Shown: piece after piece, positions 27,018 to 36,168 of the stretch
How the letters are laid out: every line of letters starts with the position of its first letter
How positions within the stretch are numbered: the first letter of the stretch is position 1
Assembly: GCF_000196735.1 (NCBI RefSeq)
Contig: NC_014551.1
Location: 2,971,001-3,035,000, forward strand
Direction: 5' to 3'
Origin: Bacillus amyloliquefaciens DSM 7 = ATCC 23350
GTDB taxonomy: Bacteria > Bacillota > Bacilli > Bacillales > Bacillaceae
Length of the DNA stretch: 64,000 nt
Position numbers and translations under genes: made by a program
The notes under the pieces: model-generated
Told to the model about the DNA's origin: nothing
Seen by the model: only the letters and a program-made list of their open reading frames with translations
Database searches by the model: none

Positions 27018-28190
27018 TTACAGAGACGCCTTCAGTATCGCAAGCACGTCATCTTTGTTCAGTTTTTGGAAATTGCCGAATCCGCCGTGTTCCATTTCTT
27101 TTGCGGCGATGTCTGCGATCAGTTCAAGCTTGTCTTCGCCGATGTCATAATCCGCAAGGCGGGACGGCGCGCCGAGGCTTGACCAGAACGCTGACAATTT
27201 ATCGATACCTTCGAGCGCAATTTCTTTATCCGTTTTGCCTTCAGTATCAATGTCAAACATGTTGAGCATGAGGTTTTTAAAACGGTCTACATTTGTATCA
27301 AGCGTGTATCTCATCCAGTTCGGGAACAAAATCGCGAGTCCTCCCGCGTGAGGGATGTCATATACGGCTGATACGGCGTGCTCCATCGTGTGGGAAGCCC
27401 AATCGCCGAAATAGCCCATCTGCAGCGTGCCGTTTAATGCGATCGTACCCGCGTATAAAATCGTTTCGCGGTGCTTATAGTTCCCGAGGTCTTCCAAAAG
27501 CTTCGGCGCTGTTTCAATTACCGTCTGAAGTACCGCAAAGCACATTCTGTCCTGAAGCGGCGTGTTTTCAACATTGTGGAAATATTGTTCAAATACGTGG
27601 CTCATCATATCCACCATGCCGTATACGGTTTGGTTTTCAGGTACGCTGAATGTATTCTCAGGGTCTAAAATGGAGAAACGCGGATGAGTGACATTGCTGC
27701 CCCATACGAATTTTTCATTTGTTTCCCAATTTGTGATAACGGAATCCGGGTTCATTTCAGAGCCAGTCGCCGCAAGCGTCAGCACCGTGCCGAACGGAAG
27801 CGCGTCCTGCGCTGTTACTTTTTTGCTGTAAATGTCCCATGCGTCGCCGTCATACTTCGCTCCGGCCGCAATCGCTTTTGTACAGTCGATGACACTTCCG
27901 CCGCCGACTGCGAGAAGAAAATCAATCTCATGCTGTCTGCACAGCTCAATTCCTTTATTCACCGTTGCCAGACGCGGGTTTGGTTCAACGCCCGCAAGCT
28001 CATGAACAGATGCGCCTTCTTCTTTTAAGATGCCTGTTACTTGGTCATACAGGCCGTTTCTCTTAATGCTGCCGCCTCCGTATACAAGCAGTACATTTTT
28101 CCCGTATTGCTTCAGCTCTTTTTTCAATTGGTCGATTTGACCTTTTCCGAAAATCAGTTTCGTCGGATTGTAGTACGTAAAGTTCTCCAT
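27018..28190 (-). CDS. yugK: Iron-containing alcohol dehydrogenase YugK
   Basis: This 390-residue group III alcohol dehydrogenase is similar to clostridial NADH-dependent butanol dehydrogenases. The Rossmann-like domain carries [16 protein letters not shown] and the nucleotide-binding [17 protein letters not shown]. The metal ligands fall in the helical domain, in [13 protein letters not shown] (Asp and His), [20 protein letters not shown] and the downstream His. It probably reduces aldehydes or ketones with NAD(P)H; the natural substrate is unknown. The product of the upstream gene yugJ is a close paralogue. ATG 28190 follows TTGGAGG. Confidence 0.9.
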   Translation of the reverse strand: MENFTYYNPTKLIFGKGQIDQLKKELKQYGKNVLLVYGGGSIKRNGLYDQVTGILKEEGASVHELAGVEPNPRLATVNKGIELCRQHEIDFLLAVGGGSVIDCTKAIAAGAKYDGDAWDIYSKKVTAQDALPFGTVLTLAATGSEMNPDSVITNWETNEKFVWGSNVTHPRFSILDPENTFSVPENQTVYGMVDMMSHVFEQYFHNVENTPLQDRMCFAVLQTVIETAPKLLEDLGNYKHRETILYAGTIALNGTLQMGYFGDWASHTMEHAVSAVYDIPHAGGLAILFPNWMRYTLDTNVDRFKNLMLNMFDIDTEGKTDKEIALEGIDKLSAFWSSLGAPSRLADYDIGEDKLELIADIAAKEMEHGGFGNFQKLNKDDVLAILKASL

Positions 28191-28235
28191 TCACAATAAC
28201 CTCCAAAAAAATCGTAAGGGAATTACTATAACACA

Positions 28236-28270
28236 GAAAAAAAGGAGCTGCCAATTCGGCCGCCCCCTTT
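28236..28270 (-). terminator. yugJ terminator
   Basis: AAAGGGGGC and GCTCCTTT arms with inner GCC/GGC pairs form a hairpin followed by TTTTTTT on the minus strand. Confidence 0.75.
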
Positions 28271-28276
28271 ATTTGA

Positions 28277-29440
28277 TTACAATGATGCTTTCAGTATCGC
28301 AAGCACATCTTCTTTTTGCAGTGATTTGAACTGTCCGAATGCGCCGTTTGCCATCGCTTTATCAGCAATCGTATCCAGCTTCTCGTCAGAAATGTCATAA
28401 TCAGCGAGTCTGTTCGGAGCGCCGAGGCTCGTCCAGAACGCAGACAGCCTGCTGATCCCTTCAAGCGCGATCTCTTCATCTGATCTGCCTGTCTCGGCAA
28501 TATCAAAGACACGGACGGCAAGCTGTTTAAAGCGGGCCGGATTTTCTTTGAGTACATGTCTCATCCAGTTCGGGAACAGAATCGCCAAACCTCCCGCGTG
28601 CGGTATATCGTAAACCGCAGACACCGCATGCTCGATGTTGTGTGTGGCCCAATCCCCTCTTGCGCCCATTGACAGCATTCCGTTCAATGCGATTGTGCCT
28701 GTATATAAAATCGTCTCACGAAGCTCGTAGTTCTCCAGATCATTGATCAGCTTCGGCGCTGTTTCAATCACCGTGCGCAGAAGCGATTCACACATCCGGT
28801 CCTGATACGGCGTGTTTGACGTGTGGTGGAAATATTGTTCAAATACGTGGCTCATCATATCGACCATGCCATAAATGGTGTGGTCTTTTGGAACGGTAAA
28901 TGTGTTTACCGGATCAAGAATAGAGAATTTAGGATAAACGAGCGGGCTTCCCCATCCGTATTTCTCTTGTGTCTCCCAGTTTGTGATGACTGATCCGGAG
29001 TTCATCTCTGATCCGGTCGCCGCAAGCGTCAGCACTGTTCCGAACGGCAGCGCTTCTTTCGGCTGGTGTTTTTTCGTGACGATATCCCATGCGTCACCAT
29101 CATATTTAGCACCCGCCGCGATGGCTTTCGTGCAGTCAATGACACTTCCGCCGCCGACGGCCAATAAGAAATCGATGTTGTTTTCTTTACAGAGCGCAAC
29201 ACCTTTGTTTACCGTTGAGACACGCGGATTCGGCTCTACGCCTGCCAATTCATGTACGGTAACTCCTGCTTTTTTCAGCAGCTCGGTTACTTGATCGTAA
29301 AGACCGTTGCGCTTAATGCTGCCGCCTCCGTATACGAGCAGCACGTTTTTTCCGTACGGCTTGATTTCTTCAGGAAGTTTTTCAACCTCTCCCTTTCCGA
29401 AAATCAATTTCGTCGGATTCCAATATGTAAAGTTTTGCAT
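28277..29440 (-). CDS. yugJ: Iron-containing alcohol dehydrogenase YugJ
   Basis: This 387-residue paralogue of YugK has the same motifs: [46 protein letters not shown] and [21 protein letters not shown], so its cofactor and metal sites are intact. It is annotated in relatives as probable NADH-dependent butanol dehydrogenase 1. The two genes probably arose by tandem duplication; each has its own ribosome site and terminator, so each is transcribed alone or with partial read-through. Differences cluster at residues 140-200 and in the C-terminal third, near the substrate pocket, which points to different substrates. Confidence 0.9.
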   Translation of the reverse strand: MQNFTYWNPTKLIFGKGEVEKLPEEIKPYGKNVLLVYGGGSIKRNGLYDQVTELLKKAGVTVHELAGVEPNPRVSTVNKGVALCKENNIDFLLAVGGGSVIDCTKAIAAGAKYDGDAWDIVTKKHQPKEALPFGTVLTLAATGSEMNSGSVITNWETQEKYGWGSPLVYPKFSILDPVNTFTVPKDHTIYGMVDMMSHVFEQYFHHTSNTPYQDRMCESLLRTVIETAPKLINDLENYELRETILYTGTIALNGMLSMGARGDWATHNIEHAVSAVYDIPHAGGLAILFPNWMRHVLKENPARFKQLAVRVFDIAETGRSDEEIALEGISRLSAFWTSLGAPNRLADYDISDEKLDTIADKAMANGAFGQFKSLQKEDVLAILKASL

Positions 29441-29668
29441 GACATCTCCTCCTTTGGATTTATATTATGCAGAAAGATGACGTTCAATGTAAAGCAATCC
29501 GCTTTTTTGACGGCACATCATACGGTTTACAGACGTCGTAACCTCGGGAATGGCACAGATATAGCTTGAAACAGTGTGATTTTCACGGCGGAGAATGTAG
29601 TATGCATAGATTCTTTGCTTTGTCACAATCTATAACTGTTTCACGAATTCATAGAGGAGGTTGTTTAC

Positions 29669-29905
29669 ATGAGTGTTATTCAGCGTATCTGTCTCGTTTT
29701 AACGATTATCGGCGCTATTAACTGGGGACTGATCGGATTTTTCCAATTTGATTTAGTAGCAGCCATCTTCGGCGGCCAAGGATCAGCTCTGTCGCGGATT
29801 ATTTACGGCCTTGTCGGCATCGCCGGTCTGATCAATCTCGGCCTGCTGTTTAAGCCGAACGAAGAAACATCCCGCGAGGAAGCAACAAATCCGGAAGTCA
29901 GATAA
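29669..29905 (+). CDS. yuzA: DUF378 membrane protein YuzA
   Basis: The 78-residue protein has two membrane helices (about residues 5-25, VLTIIGAINWGLIGFF, and 43-62, IIYGLVGIAGLINLGLLF) followed by an acidic tail. This is the DUF378 pattern, with the conserved INWGL motif. The function is unknown; members are widespread in Bacillus. ATG 29669 is preceded by GAGGAGG. It is a single gene with a strong terminator, transcribed divergently from yugJ. Confidence 0.88.
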   Translation: MSVIQRICLVLTIIGAINWGLIGFFQFDLVAAIFGGQGSALSRIIYGLVGIAGLINLGLLFKPNEETSREEATNPEVR

Positions 29906-29908
29906 ACA

Positions 29909-29948
29909 TAAAAAAAGCACCGAACATACATATCCGGTGCTTTTTTTT
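29909..29948. terminator. Bidirectional terminator yuzA / yugI
   Basis: AGCACCG (29916-29922) pairs with CGGTGCT (29935-29941), flanked by an A run and eight T residues. Confidence 0.9.
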
Positions 29949-29953
29949 GATGC

Positions 29954-30346
29954 TTATTTTTTGATAAGGTCTTTGCGGTTGGACTGTTCAATCCACTCTT
30001 CAAGCTTATCTTTCAGTGTGTTGAAACCTTGCGGAGCAGAAGCTTCTTCAGAAACTTGAGCCGCTTTTGGTTTTCTTGGTTTGCTTTCTTTTCTTTCAGG
30101 CGCAGCTTGAGTCGCACGGATAGAAAGGCTGATTTTACCTTTTTCTTCGTCAACTGCAAGTACTTTTACTTGTACTTCGTCACCGATTGAAAGATGTTCA
30201 TTGATGTCTTTTACGAAACCGTGAGTGACTTCAGAAATGTGCACAAGTCCTTGAGTTTCTTCATCTAATGCAACAAACGCACCATACGCTTGTAATCCTG
30301 TTACTTTACCAGTGTAAACACTGCCCACTTCAAATTTTGCTGCCAT
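29954..30346 (-). CDS. yugI: S1-domain RNA-binding protein YugI (general stress protein 13)
   Basis: This 130-residue protein has one S1 domain at residues 4-75 (KFEVGSVYTGKVTGLQAYGAFVALD ... GLVHISEVTHGFV ... IGDEVQVKVLAVDEEKGKISLSIR), followed by a Lys/Arg-rich linker and a C-terminal helix ending KLEEWIEQSNRKDL. It probably binds RNA or the 30S ribosome; in B. subtilis it is a SigB-independent general stress protein. ATG 30346 follows TAGGAGTTG. Confidence 0.9.
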   Translation of the reverse strand: MAAKFEVGSVYTGKVTGLQAYGAFVALDEETQGLVHISEVTHGFVKDINEHLSIGDEVQVKVLAVDEEKGKISLSIRATQAAPERKESKPRKPKAAQVSEEASAPQGFNTLKDKLEEWIEQSNRKDLIKK

Positions 30347-30439
30347 TCATAACAACTCCTAAGTTAAATTAAATACAGTTTATACGCAATTTAAAATTAT
30401 ATCATACAAGTTTGTTTTTCGCAAAGAGAACTTTTTTTA

Positions 30440-30548
30440 TGAGGATGTTTAAGCACGGAAAAAGGAGGGTATACTATGTTTACGAAGGCTTTCTAGTATT
30501 CCCCCCCTTTTATTTGGATGCGAACTGGGTTCGTATCTTTTTTTATGC
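30440..30548 (+). ncRNA. Putative small transcript with 6-codon frame
   Basis: On the plus strand an AAAGGAGGG site (30461-30469) stands 7 bases before an ATG (30476) that opens a frame of only six codons (MFTKAF, TAG at 30494-30496). CCCCCCCTTTT follows, which can pair back with the AAAAGGAGGG to hide the ribosome site. A perfect terminator then follows: GATGCGAAC/GTTCGTATC then seven T residues ending at 30544. The T run is on the plus strand, so the hairpin is not alaT's own terminator. A small RNA, a tiny peptide or an antisense element for the alaT 3' end are all possible. No named RNA is recognised. Confidence 0.4.
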
Positions 30549-31712
30549 CCTTTTTTCAACAAACCGTTTGATTCTGACGAGCGCTTCCTGAATCTGCTCA
30601 ATGGATGTTGCATAGGAGCATCTGATGTACCCTTCGCCGCTCGGGCCGAACACATTCCCCGGAACGACGGCTACTTTTTCTTCAAGAAGCAGCTGTTCTG
30701 CGAATTCTTCTGAACTCATGCCGGTCGACTGAATGGAAGGAAAGGCGTAAAATGCTCCGCCGGGGTGGTGGCAGCCGAGTCCGATTTCGTTCAGCGTTTC
30801 CACAATGAGATTTCGGCGTCTCCGGTAGCTTTTTTTCATTCTTTCCACGTCTTCCTGACCGTTTTTCAGCCCTTCAAGCGCCGCGTACTGCGCCATAGAA
30901 GGCGCGCACATCATCGCGTGCTGATGAATTTTGAGCATGGCGTCCCTGATCACGGGAGGCGCAGCCGTAAACCCGAGTCTCCATCCCGTCATGGCAAATG
31001 CTTTGGAGAACCCTGAAATAAGAATCGTCCGCTCCTTCATGCCGCGGATGGCCCCCATACTCGTGAATGGCTCGTCATACGTCAATTCGGCATAAATTTC
31101 ATCGGCGAGCACAATGATGTCGTGTTTTTCAGCGAAAGCAGCGATTGATTCAAGCTCTTCTTTTGAATAGACGGAACCTGTCGGATTTGACGGCGAACAA
31201 AGAAGCAGCGCTTTTGTTTTGTCCGTCAGAGCCGCTTCAAAATCGGCTGCTGATGCTTTGAACCCTTTTTCAGCGGTAGTCTGAATCGGCACCGGCTTCG
31301 CTCCCGTCAGTGTCACGAGTGATTCATAGGCGACAAAACACGGTTCGGGAATTAACATTTCCTCTCCCGGATTCATAATGGCGCGGACAGCGAGATCAAG
31401 CGCCTGGCTTGCCCCTACCGTAACAATCAGTTCACTGTCAGGCGAATAATTCAGGCCGAACCGCTGATCTAAATAGCGGCTGATTTCTTCTCTCAGTTCA
31501 TAAAGACCCGCATTTGCCGTATAAGCCGTATAGCCCTGTTCTAAAGAAAGAATACTCGCTTCCCTCACGTTCCAGGCCGTCACAAAGTCAGGTTCCCCCA
31601 CTCCCAGTGAAATGACGCCTTCCATCGTAGCGGCCAGATCAAAGAATTTGCGGATGCCTGACGGTTTAATCTGCTGCACATAGTCAGATAAATAAGAAGT
31701 CTTCGTTTCCAT
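30543..31712 (-). CDS. alaT: Alanine transaminase AlaT
   Basis: This 389-residue fold-type I PLP aminotransferase of the AspC/AlaT class has the PLP lysine in SGFSKAFAMTGWRLGF near residue 230. Other cofactor contacts are in VGASQALDLAVRAI, CSPSNPTGSVYS and DEIYAELTYD, and the carboxylate-binding Arg is in YIRCSYAT. It makes alanine from pyruvate with glutamate as donor. The start ATG directly abuts the alaR stop, so the pair is an operon with translational coupling; the Lrp-type regulator AlaR is the likely activator. The coding end meets the T run of a plus-strand hairpin. Confidence 0.92.
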   Translation of the reverse strand: METKTSYLSDYVQQIKPSGIRKFFDLAATMEGVISLGVGEPDFVTAWNVREASILSLEQGYTAYTANAGLYELREEISRYLDQRFGLNYSPDSELIVTVGASQALDLAVRAIMNPGEEMLIPEPCFVAYESLVTLTGAKPVPIQTTAEKGFKASAADFEAALTDKTKALLLCSPSNPTGSVYSKEELESIAAFAEKHDIIVLADEIYAELTYDEPFTSMGAIRGMKERTILISGFSKAFAMTGWRLGFTAAPPVIRDAMLKIHQHAMMCAPSMAQYAALEGLKNGQEDVERMKKSYRRRRNLIVETLNEIGLGCHHPGGAFYAFPSIQSTGMSSEEFAEQLLLEEKVAVVPGNVFGPSGEGYIRCSYATSIEQIQEALVRIKRFVEKRA

Positions 31713-32213
31713 TTACGGAGACACCACGATTCTTTTGTCATCGTCTCCGCTTTCAAAGACTTTGCCGTCATGCTTATATTTTTTCAGAATAAAGTGCGTT
31801 GTCGTGGAAACGACGGAATCAAGGGTGGACAGTTTTTCAGACACGAAGCTCGCAACGTCTGACATCGTGTTGCCGCGAATAACGACAGATAGGTCATACA
31901 CCCCTGACATCAGGTATACTGATTCAACTTCCTGGAATCTGTATATCCGTTCAGCGACTTCATCAAAGCCAACATTTCGTTTCGGAGTGACTTTTACGTC
32001 AATCATCGCCGTGACGCCTTCCAAACCGTCGACTTTGCGCCAATCAATCATAGCTGCATAATCAATGATGACTTTTTCCTTTTCAAGCTTTTCAATGATG
32101 CTTTTGACTTCATCGGCGGGAATGTTCGCCATTTTTGCAATCGTTTCCGCGTCAACGCGGCTGTTTTCGTCTAAAATTTCTAATATTTCTGTTTCTTTTT
32201 CGGTCAGCTTCAT
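31713..32213 (-). CDS. alaR: Lrp/AsnC-family regulator AlaR
   Basis: This 166-residue Lrp/AsnC-type regulator has an N-terminal winged helix-turn-helix (about residues 1-55, VDAETIAKMANIPADEVKSIIEKL) and a C-terminal RAM ligand-binding domain (about 65-150, beginning GVTAMIDVKVTP). In B. subtilis AlaR controls alaRT. The start is ATG 32213, eight bases after AAAGGTG; the frame extends three codons upstream but without a usable site. It is the first gene of the alaR-alaT operon, with zero intergenic distance. Confidence 0.9.
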   Translation of the reverse strand: MKLTEKETEILEILDENSRVDAETIAKMANIPADEVKSIIEKLEKEKVIIDYAAMIDWRKVDGLEGVTAMIDVKVTPKRNVGFDEVAERIYRFQEVESVYLMSGVYDLSVVIRGNTMSDVASFVSEKLSTLDSVVSTTTHFILKKYKHDGKVFESGDDDKRIVVSP

Positions 32214-32365
32214 ATGTTTCACACCTTTGCATTATCAAAAATCTTCATGACATTATATCACGATTTTCGACAAATGCTAAGAAAAACCCGAAAGAAACCG
32301 GAGCTAAAATCTGACAATCAAAAAAGCCTTTACATCACAACAAAGAAAGGATGGCGAAGCCTTTT

Positions 32366-33187
32366 ATGGAAGCTGTTTCACCGATTAAACGGGCCGCGAT
32401 ACACGGAGTTGAGCTGTATTACGAGCATTATGAAAATCCCGGCAGAGACACACTCGTCTGCGTACACGGTTTTTTATCTTCGGCATTCAGCTTCAGAAAA
32501 CTGATACCGCTGCTCAGAAACCATTATGATATTATCGCCGTTGACCTGCCTCCTTTCGGACAATCGGAAAAATCACGGACGTTCGTATATACTTATGCAA
32601 ACCTCGCCAAGCTTCTGATCGGACTTCTTGAAAAGCTCAATATCAGCCGGGCCGCGCTCGTCGGCCATTCGATGGGCGGCCAGATTTCCTTATCCGCGTC
32701 TCTTCTTAAACCAGAGCTTTTTTCTAAAATCGTCCTGCTGTGCAGCTCGGGGTATTTAAAACGCTCGCATCCGTCGATTATATTCGGAACGCATATCCCT
32801 TGTTTTGACTTGTATCTTAAGTATTGGCTTTCAAAAGACGGCGTGCTGAAAAACCTGCTAAATGTCGTACATGACCGGACGCTTATCGACCAGGAAATGA
32901 TTGACGGTTATGAAAAACCATTTACAGACCGGCAGATTTTCAAAGCAATGACAAGGTTCATCAGGCACAGGGAGGGCGATTTGGACTCTGAAGATTTGAA
33001 GAGAGTACAAAACCCCGCTCTTTTAATATGGGGGGAAGAAGACCGGGTCGTGCCGGTCTCAGTCGGAGAACGGCTTCACCGCGACCTCCCGGATTCCATT
33101 TTGTATTCGCTTAAAGATACGGGGCATCTCGTCCCCGAAGAGCGTCCGGAGTTTGTTTCGGAGCGGATTTTTGAATTTATCCAATAA
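32366..33187 (+). CDS. yugF: Alpha/beta hydrolase YugF
   Basis: This 273-residue alpha/beta-hydrolase has a VHGFLSSAFSF oxyanion region near residue 33, the nucleophile elbow GHSMGGQ with Ser near 104, the acid Asp in WGEEDRVVP near 225, and the catalytic His in DTGHLVPEE near 252. It is likely an esterase or C-C hydrolase; the substrate is unknown. The start is ATG 32366, giving the same length as B. subtilis YugF. The ATG five codons earlier abuts AAAGAAAGG with no spacing. The gene ends in a bidirectional terminator facing yugE. Confidence 0.88.
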   Translation: MEAVSPIKRAAIHGVELYYEHYENPGRDTLVCVHGFLSSAFSFRKLIPLLRNHYDIIAVDLPPFGQSEKSRTFVYTYANLAKLLIGLLEKLNISRAALVGHSMGGQISLSASLLKPELFSKIVLLCSSGYLKRSHPSIIFGTHIPCFDLYLKYWLSKDGVLKNLLNVVHDRTLIDQEMIDGYEKPFTDRQIFKAMTRFIRHREGDLDSEDLKRVQNPALLIWGEEDRVVPVSVGERLHRDLPDSILYSLKDTGHLVPEERPEFVSERIFEFIQ

Positions 33188-33188
33188 C

Positions 33189-33215
33189 AAAAACCGGCGA
33201 TATCGCCGGTTTTTA
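33189..33215. terminator. Bidirectional terminator yugF / yugE
   Basis: A self-complementary CCGGCGATATCGCCGG core (33194-33209) is flanked by AAAA and TTTT. Confidence 0.85.
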
Positions 33216-33473
33216 AGGGGTGCAGGAGCTGCTTTCTTTTATGAACAGCAGCTGCTCGGCCACCTTTTGGCAGCCTTCGATCGGAAGTTTTTGTTCAAAT
33301 GAAGCTTCAAAGATATCCTGAATGGCTTCTGCCAGCTTGTCGGCACGATCTTCACGATAGACGGCCTGAACGATATCGACGGCTTCTGTCTCATAAAATT
33401 CTTCTCCATATTTAAACGGGTCCCACTTGGCAATGATTTTCATCATTCCCATGACCGCTTGGCTTTCTTCCAT
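33213..33473 (-). CDS. yugE: YugE (DUF1871-like protein)
   Basis: This 86-residue acidic helical protein (MEESQAVMGMMKIIAKWDPFKYG at the start) resembles the DUF1871 group: a WDPxxxG-type segment, then EAVDIVQAVYREDRADKLAEAIQDIF. It has no known function. The start is ATG 33473 behind GCGGTGAT; earlier in-frame codons at 33479 and 33482 overlap that site. The length agrees with B. subtilis YugE. It converges with yugF and is divergent from patB. Confidence 0.8.
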   Translation of the reverse strand: MEESQAVMGMMKIIAKWDPFKYGEEFYETEAVDIVQAVYREDRADKLAEAIQDIFEASFEQKLPIEGCQKVAEQLLFIKESSSCTP

Positions 33474-33558
33474 TTTCATCACCGCTTATAATAAAGTTTG
33501 CAAATCTATTTTACCATAGATACACTGTGAAAATAATGATACTACAGGAGTGACATAC

Positions 33559-34722
33559 ATGAACTTTGACCTTCGAGAAAACCGGCTTGGCACACAATCG
33601 GTGAAATGGGACACGGCAGAAGCGTTATTCGGCGTATCGGACGCACTTCCGATGTGGGTGGCCGATATGGATTTCCGAGCTCCCGAAGCGGTCACTGAAG
33701 CCTTAAAAGCCCGCCTTGACCACGGGATATTCGGTTATACGTCTCCTGACGAAAATACAAGAGAAGCCGTCGCTTCATGGCTTCATACTCGGCACGGCTA
33801 CCGGCCCGATCCCGCAAGCATCGTGTTCAGCTCCGGGGTTGTCACGGCGATCAGCATGGCCGTACAGGCCTTTACCGAACCGGGAGATCCGGTTTTGATC
33901 CAGTCACCCGTGTATACGCCTTTTTATCAGATGATCGAGGAAAACAAACGGCGGGTTTTACATAACCCATTACGGGAAGAAAACGGAATCTACTGCATGG
34001 ATTTTGAGGATATTGAGAAAAAGCTGAGCGATTCTGAGGTTAAGCTGATGATTCTTTGCAATCCGCACAATCCGTCCGGGAGAGCGTGGAGCCGGGATGA
34101 GCTTTTGAAGCTCGGATCGCTGTGCGCCGCCCATAACGTCACCGTCGTTTCTGACGAAATACATTCCGACTTGATGCTGTACGGAAAGCCGCATACGCCA
34201 TTTGCTTCTCTGTCTGAGGATTTTGCGCGGATTTCCGTTACTTGTGTCGCGCCGAGCAAGACGTTTAATATCGCCGGCATTCAGGCATCCGCCATTATCA
34301 TTCCCGATCGGTATAAGCGGGTGAAATTCTCCGCCGCATTGCATCAGAACGGAATTTCCAACCTCAACACATTTGCGGTTGCAGCAATCGAAGCCGCCTA
34401 TACAAAGGGGGGCCCTTGGCTCGATGCGCTGATCCCTTACATTGAGGGAAATATGAAATTGGCTGAAGACTTTTTAAGAAAAGAATTGCCGAAAGTCCGC
34501 ATGATGAAGCCTGACGCCTCCTATTTGATCTGGATGGATTTCAGCGAATACGGGTTTTCGGACGCAGAGCTCAGAGAAAGAATGCTCAAAAAAGGGAAAA
34601 TCATTTTAGAACCGGGAACGAAATACGGACCCGGCGGCGAAGGATTTATGAGACTCAATGTCGGCTGTTCGGCCGCCGCCGTAAAAGAAGGGCTTGAGAG
34701 AATCAAAGCAGCGCTCGCTTAG
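33559..34722 (+). CDS. patB: Cystathionine beta-lyase PatB
   Basis: PatB is a PLP-dependent C-S lyase of the MalY/PatB class that cleaves cystathionine, cysteine and similar thioethers to pyruvate, ammonia and a thiol. The 387-residue length equals that of the B. subtilis enzyme. Key sites are the N-terminal WVADMDF motif near residue 32, LCNPHNPSGRAWS near 160, SDEIHSDLML near 195 and the PLP Lys in APSKTFNIAGIQAS near 233. The start is ATG 33559 behind CAGGAG; the frame opens three codons earlier without a site. It is monocistronic with a clear terminator. Confidence 0.92.
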   Translation: MNFDLRENRLGTQSVKWDTAEALFGVSDALPMWVADMDFRAPEAVTEALKARLDHGIFGYTSPDENTREAVASWLHTRHGYRPDPASIVFSSGVVTAISMAVQAFTEPGDPVLIQSPVYTPFYQMIEENKRRVLHNPLREENGIYCMDFEDIEKKLSDSEVKLMILCNPHNPSGRAWSRDELLKLGSLCAAHNVTVVSDEIHSDLMLYGKPHTPFASLSEDFARISVTCVAPSKTFNIAGIQASAIIIPDRYKRVKFSAALHQNGISNLNTFAVAAIEAAYTKGGPWLDALIPYIEGNMKLAEDFLRKELPKVRMMKPDASYLIWMDFSEYGFSDAELRERMLKKGKIILEPGTKYGPGGEGFMRLNVGCSAAAVKEGLERIKAALA

Positions 34723-34727
34723 CAGCC

Positions 34728-34768
34728 GAAAGAACGCCTTTATCCGAAGAGATAAGGGCGTTCTCTTT
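34728..34768 (+). terminator. patB terminator
   Basis: AGAACGCCTTTATC (34731-34744) pairs with GATAAGGGCGTTCT (34751-34764), followed by CTTT. The stem is very stable and the T run short. Confidence 0.75.
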
Positions 34769-34845
34769 AGAGAAAAAATATACTTTTTTTGCCGGTAAAG
34801 ATGTTATAATAGATTCATATTTACATAGGAAAGGATTTCGCATAA

Positions 34846-36123
34846 ATGGAGATTGTAAAGGATTACCTGCTTCACTTCTCTTTTATACTATTCCCTATTT
34901 TTCTTTATCAAGTCTTCTGGCTCAGCAAGCCTGATTTGCTTGTGCCGAGAGCGAACCGCCTGCTGGTCGCCGTATTTGCAGCGTCATCTTCATTATTATG
35001 TACGGCATTTCCCATCCAGGAACTTCATACCGTCCGTTACGGATTGCAGCTGATTCCCATTATCGTCTGCCTGCTTTATTCCGGAACTGCCGCAGGACTT
35101 GCCGCAGGGGCAGTATCCGTTTTTTCTCAGCTCATATGGTTTGAACCTTCCGCTCTTTTTTTCTTATCCTTAATTCCTTTTTTAATCATCATTCCTATCC
35201 GGCTCCAATCGAAATGGCCTTTTTTTTCAAAGCGGAAGAAACTGCTTTTCGCTCTTCTCATCGGCTGCACTGAAGCCGTCCTATTAACCGCAGCTGTCTT
35301 CATCTATTCCGTAACCAATATTTTCAATTTTCAAAATCTATCTTCTATTTATTACGAGGCGGCAATATCCGTATTTTTTCAGGTCAGCGCCCTGGTGCTG
35401 TGCATTTATTTGATTGAGATCATTGATGAGAATGCGTCCATGCGGGCAAGGCTGATACACTCAGAAAAAATGGCTGTCGTCAGTGAGCTTGCAGCGAGCG
35501 TCGCCCATGAAGTCCGCAATCCGCTTACAGTCGTCAGAGGTTTTGTGCAGCTGCTGTTCAGCGGCGAACAGCTTCAGGACAAATCACACTCCGGGTATCA
35601 GAAGCTTGTGCTGTCCGAACTCGACCGGGCTCAGACGATCATAACGAATTATCTGGATATGGCGAAGCAGGATGATTATGAAAAGGAAAGGTTTGATATT
35701 TCTCTGCTCGTGAAGGAAACGAGTTCCTTAATGGAGTCATACGCCAATTTTAAATCGGTGACGGTTCGAAGCGAGCCGGATTTATATGTGTACGGGGACA
35801 TAAAAAAACTGAAACAGGCCTTCATTAATCTGATTAAAAACAGTATTGAAGCTGTGCCTTCTGAAAACGGCCGAATCGAGGTCTCCGTTCAAAAACAGGA
35901 ACAGATGATTCTCATTCAGATTACGGATAACGGAATCGGCATGTCCGACGACGAACTTCAGAAACTCGGCAAGCCGTATTATACACTGAAGACTAACGGC
36001 ACCGGGCTCGGACTTACTGTGACATTCTCGATTATTCAGCATCATGAAGGCTCCGTCTATTTCACCAGCGGCGAGCACTCGGGCACAACGGCCTCCGTCA
36101 GGCTTCCGGCAGCTGTTCACTAG
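34846..36123 (+). CDS. kinB: Sporulation sensor histidine kinase KinB
   Basis: This 425-residue membrane kinase feeds phosphate into the Spo0F-Spo0B-Spo0A relay that starts sporulation. It has six predicted membrane helices in the first 200 residues (5TMR_LYT-like), a HisKA domain with the phosphorylated His in SVAHEVRNPLTVVRGF near residue 225, and an HATPase domain with the N box FINLIKNSIEA, G1 ITDNGIGM and G2 GTGLGLTV. A TATAAT -10 box lies at 34805-34810. kapB follows after 45 bases, the known kinB-kapB operon; KapB is needed for KinB activity. Confidence 0.93.
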   Translation: MEIVKDYLLHFSFILFPIFLYQVFWLSKPDLLVPRANRLLVAVFAASSSLLCTAFPIQELHTVRYGLQLIPIIVCLLYSGTAAGLAAGAVSVFSQLIWFEPSALFFLSLIPFLIIIPIRLQSKWPFFSKRKKLLFALLIGCTEAVLLTAAVFIYSVTNIFNFQNLSSIYYEAAISVFFQVSALVLCIYLIEIIDENASMRARLIHSEKMAVVSELAASVAHEVRNPLTVVRGFVQLLFSGEQLQDKSHSGYQKLVLSELDRAQTIITNYLDMAKQDDYEKERFDISLLVKETSSLMESYANFKSVTVRSEPDLYVYGDIKKLKQAFINLIKNSIEAVPSENGRIEVSVQKQEQMILIQITDNGIGMSDDELQKLGKPYYTLKTNGTGLGLTVTFSIIQHHEGSVYFTSGEHSGTTASVRLPAAVH

Positions 36124-36168
36124 CCAATCGCGCTGATCTTTTATAGAATAAGCAGAGAGGTGAACGCT

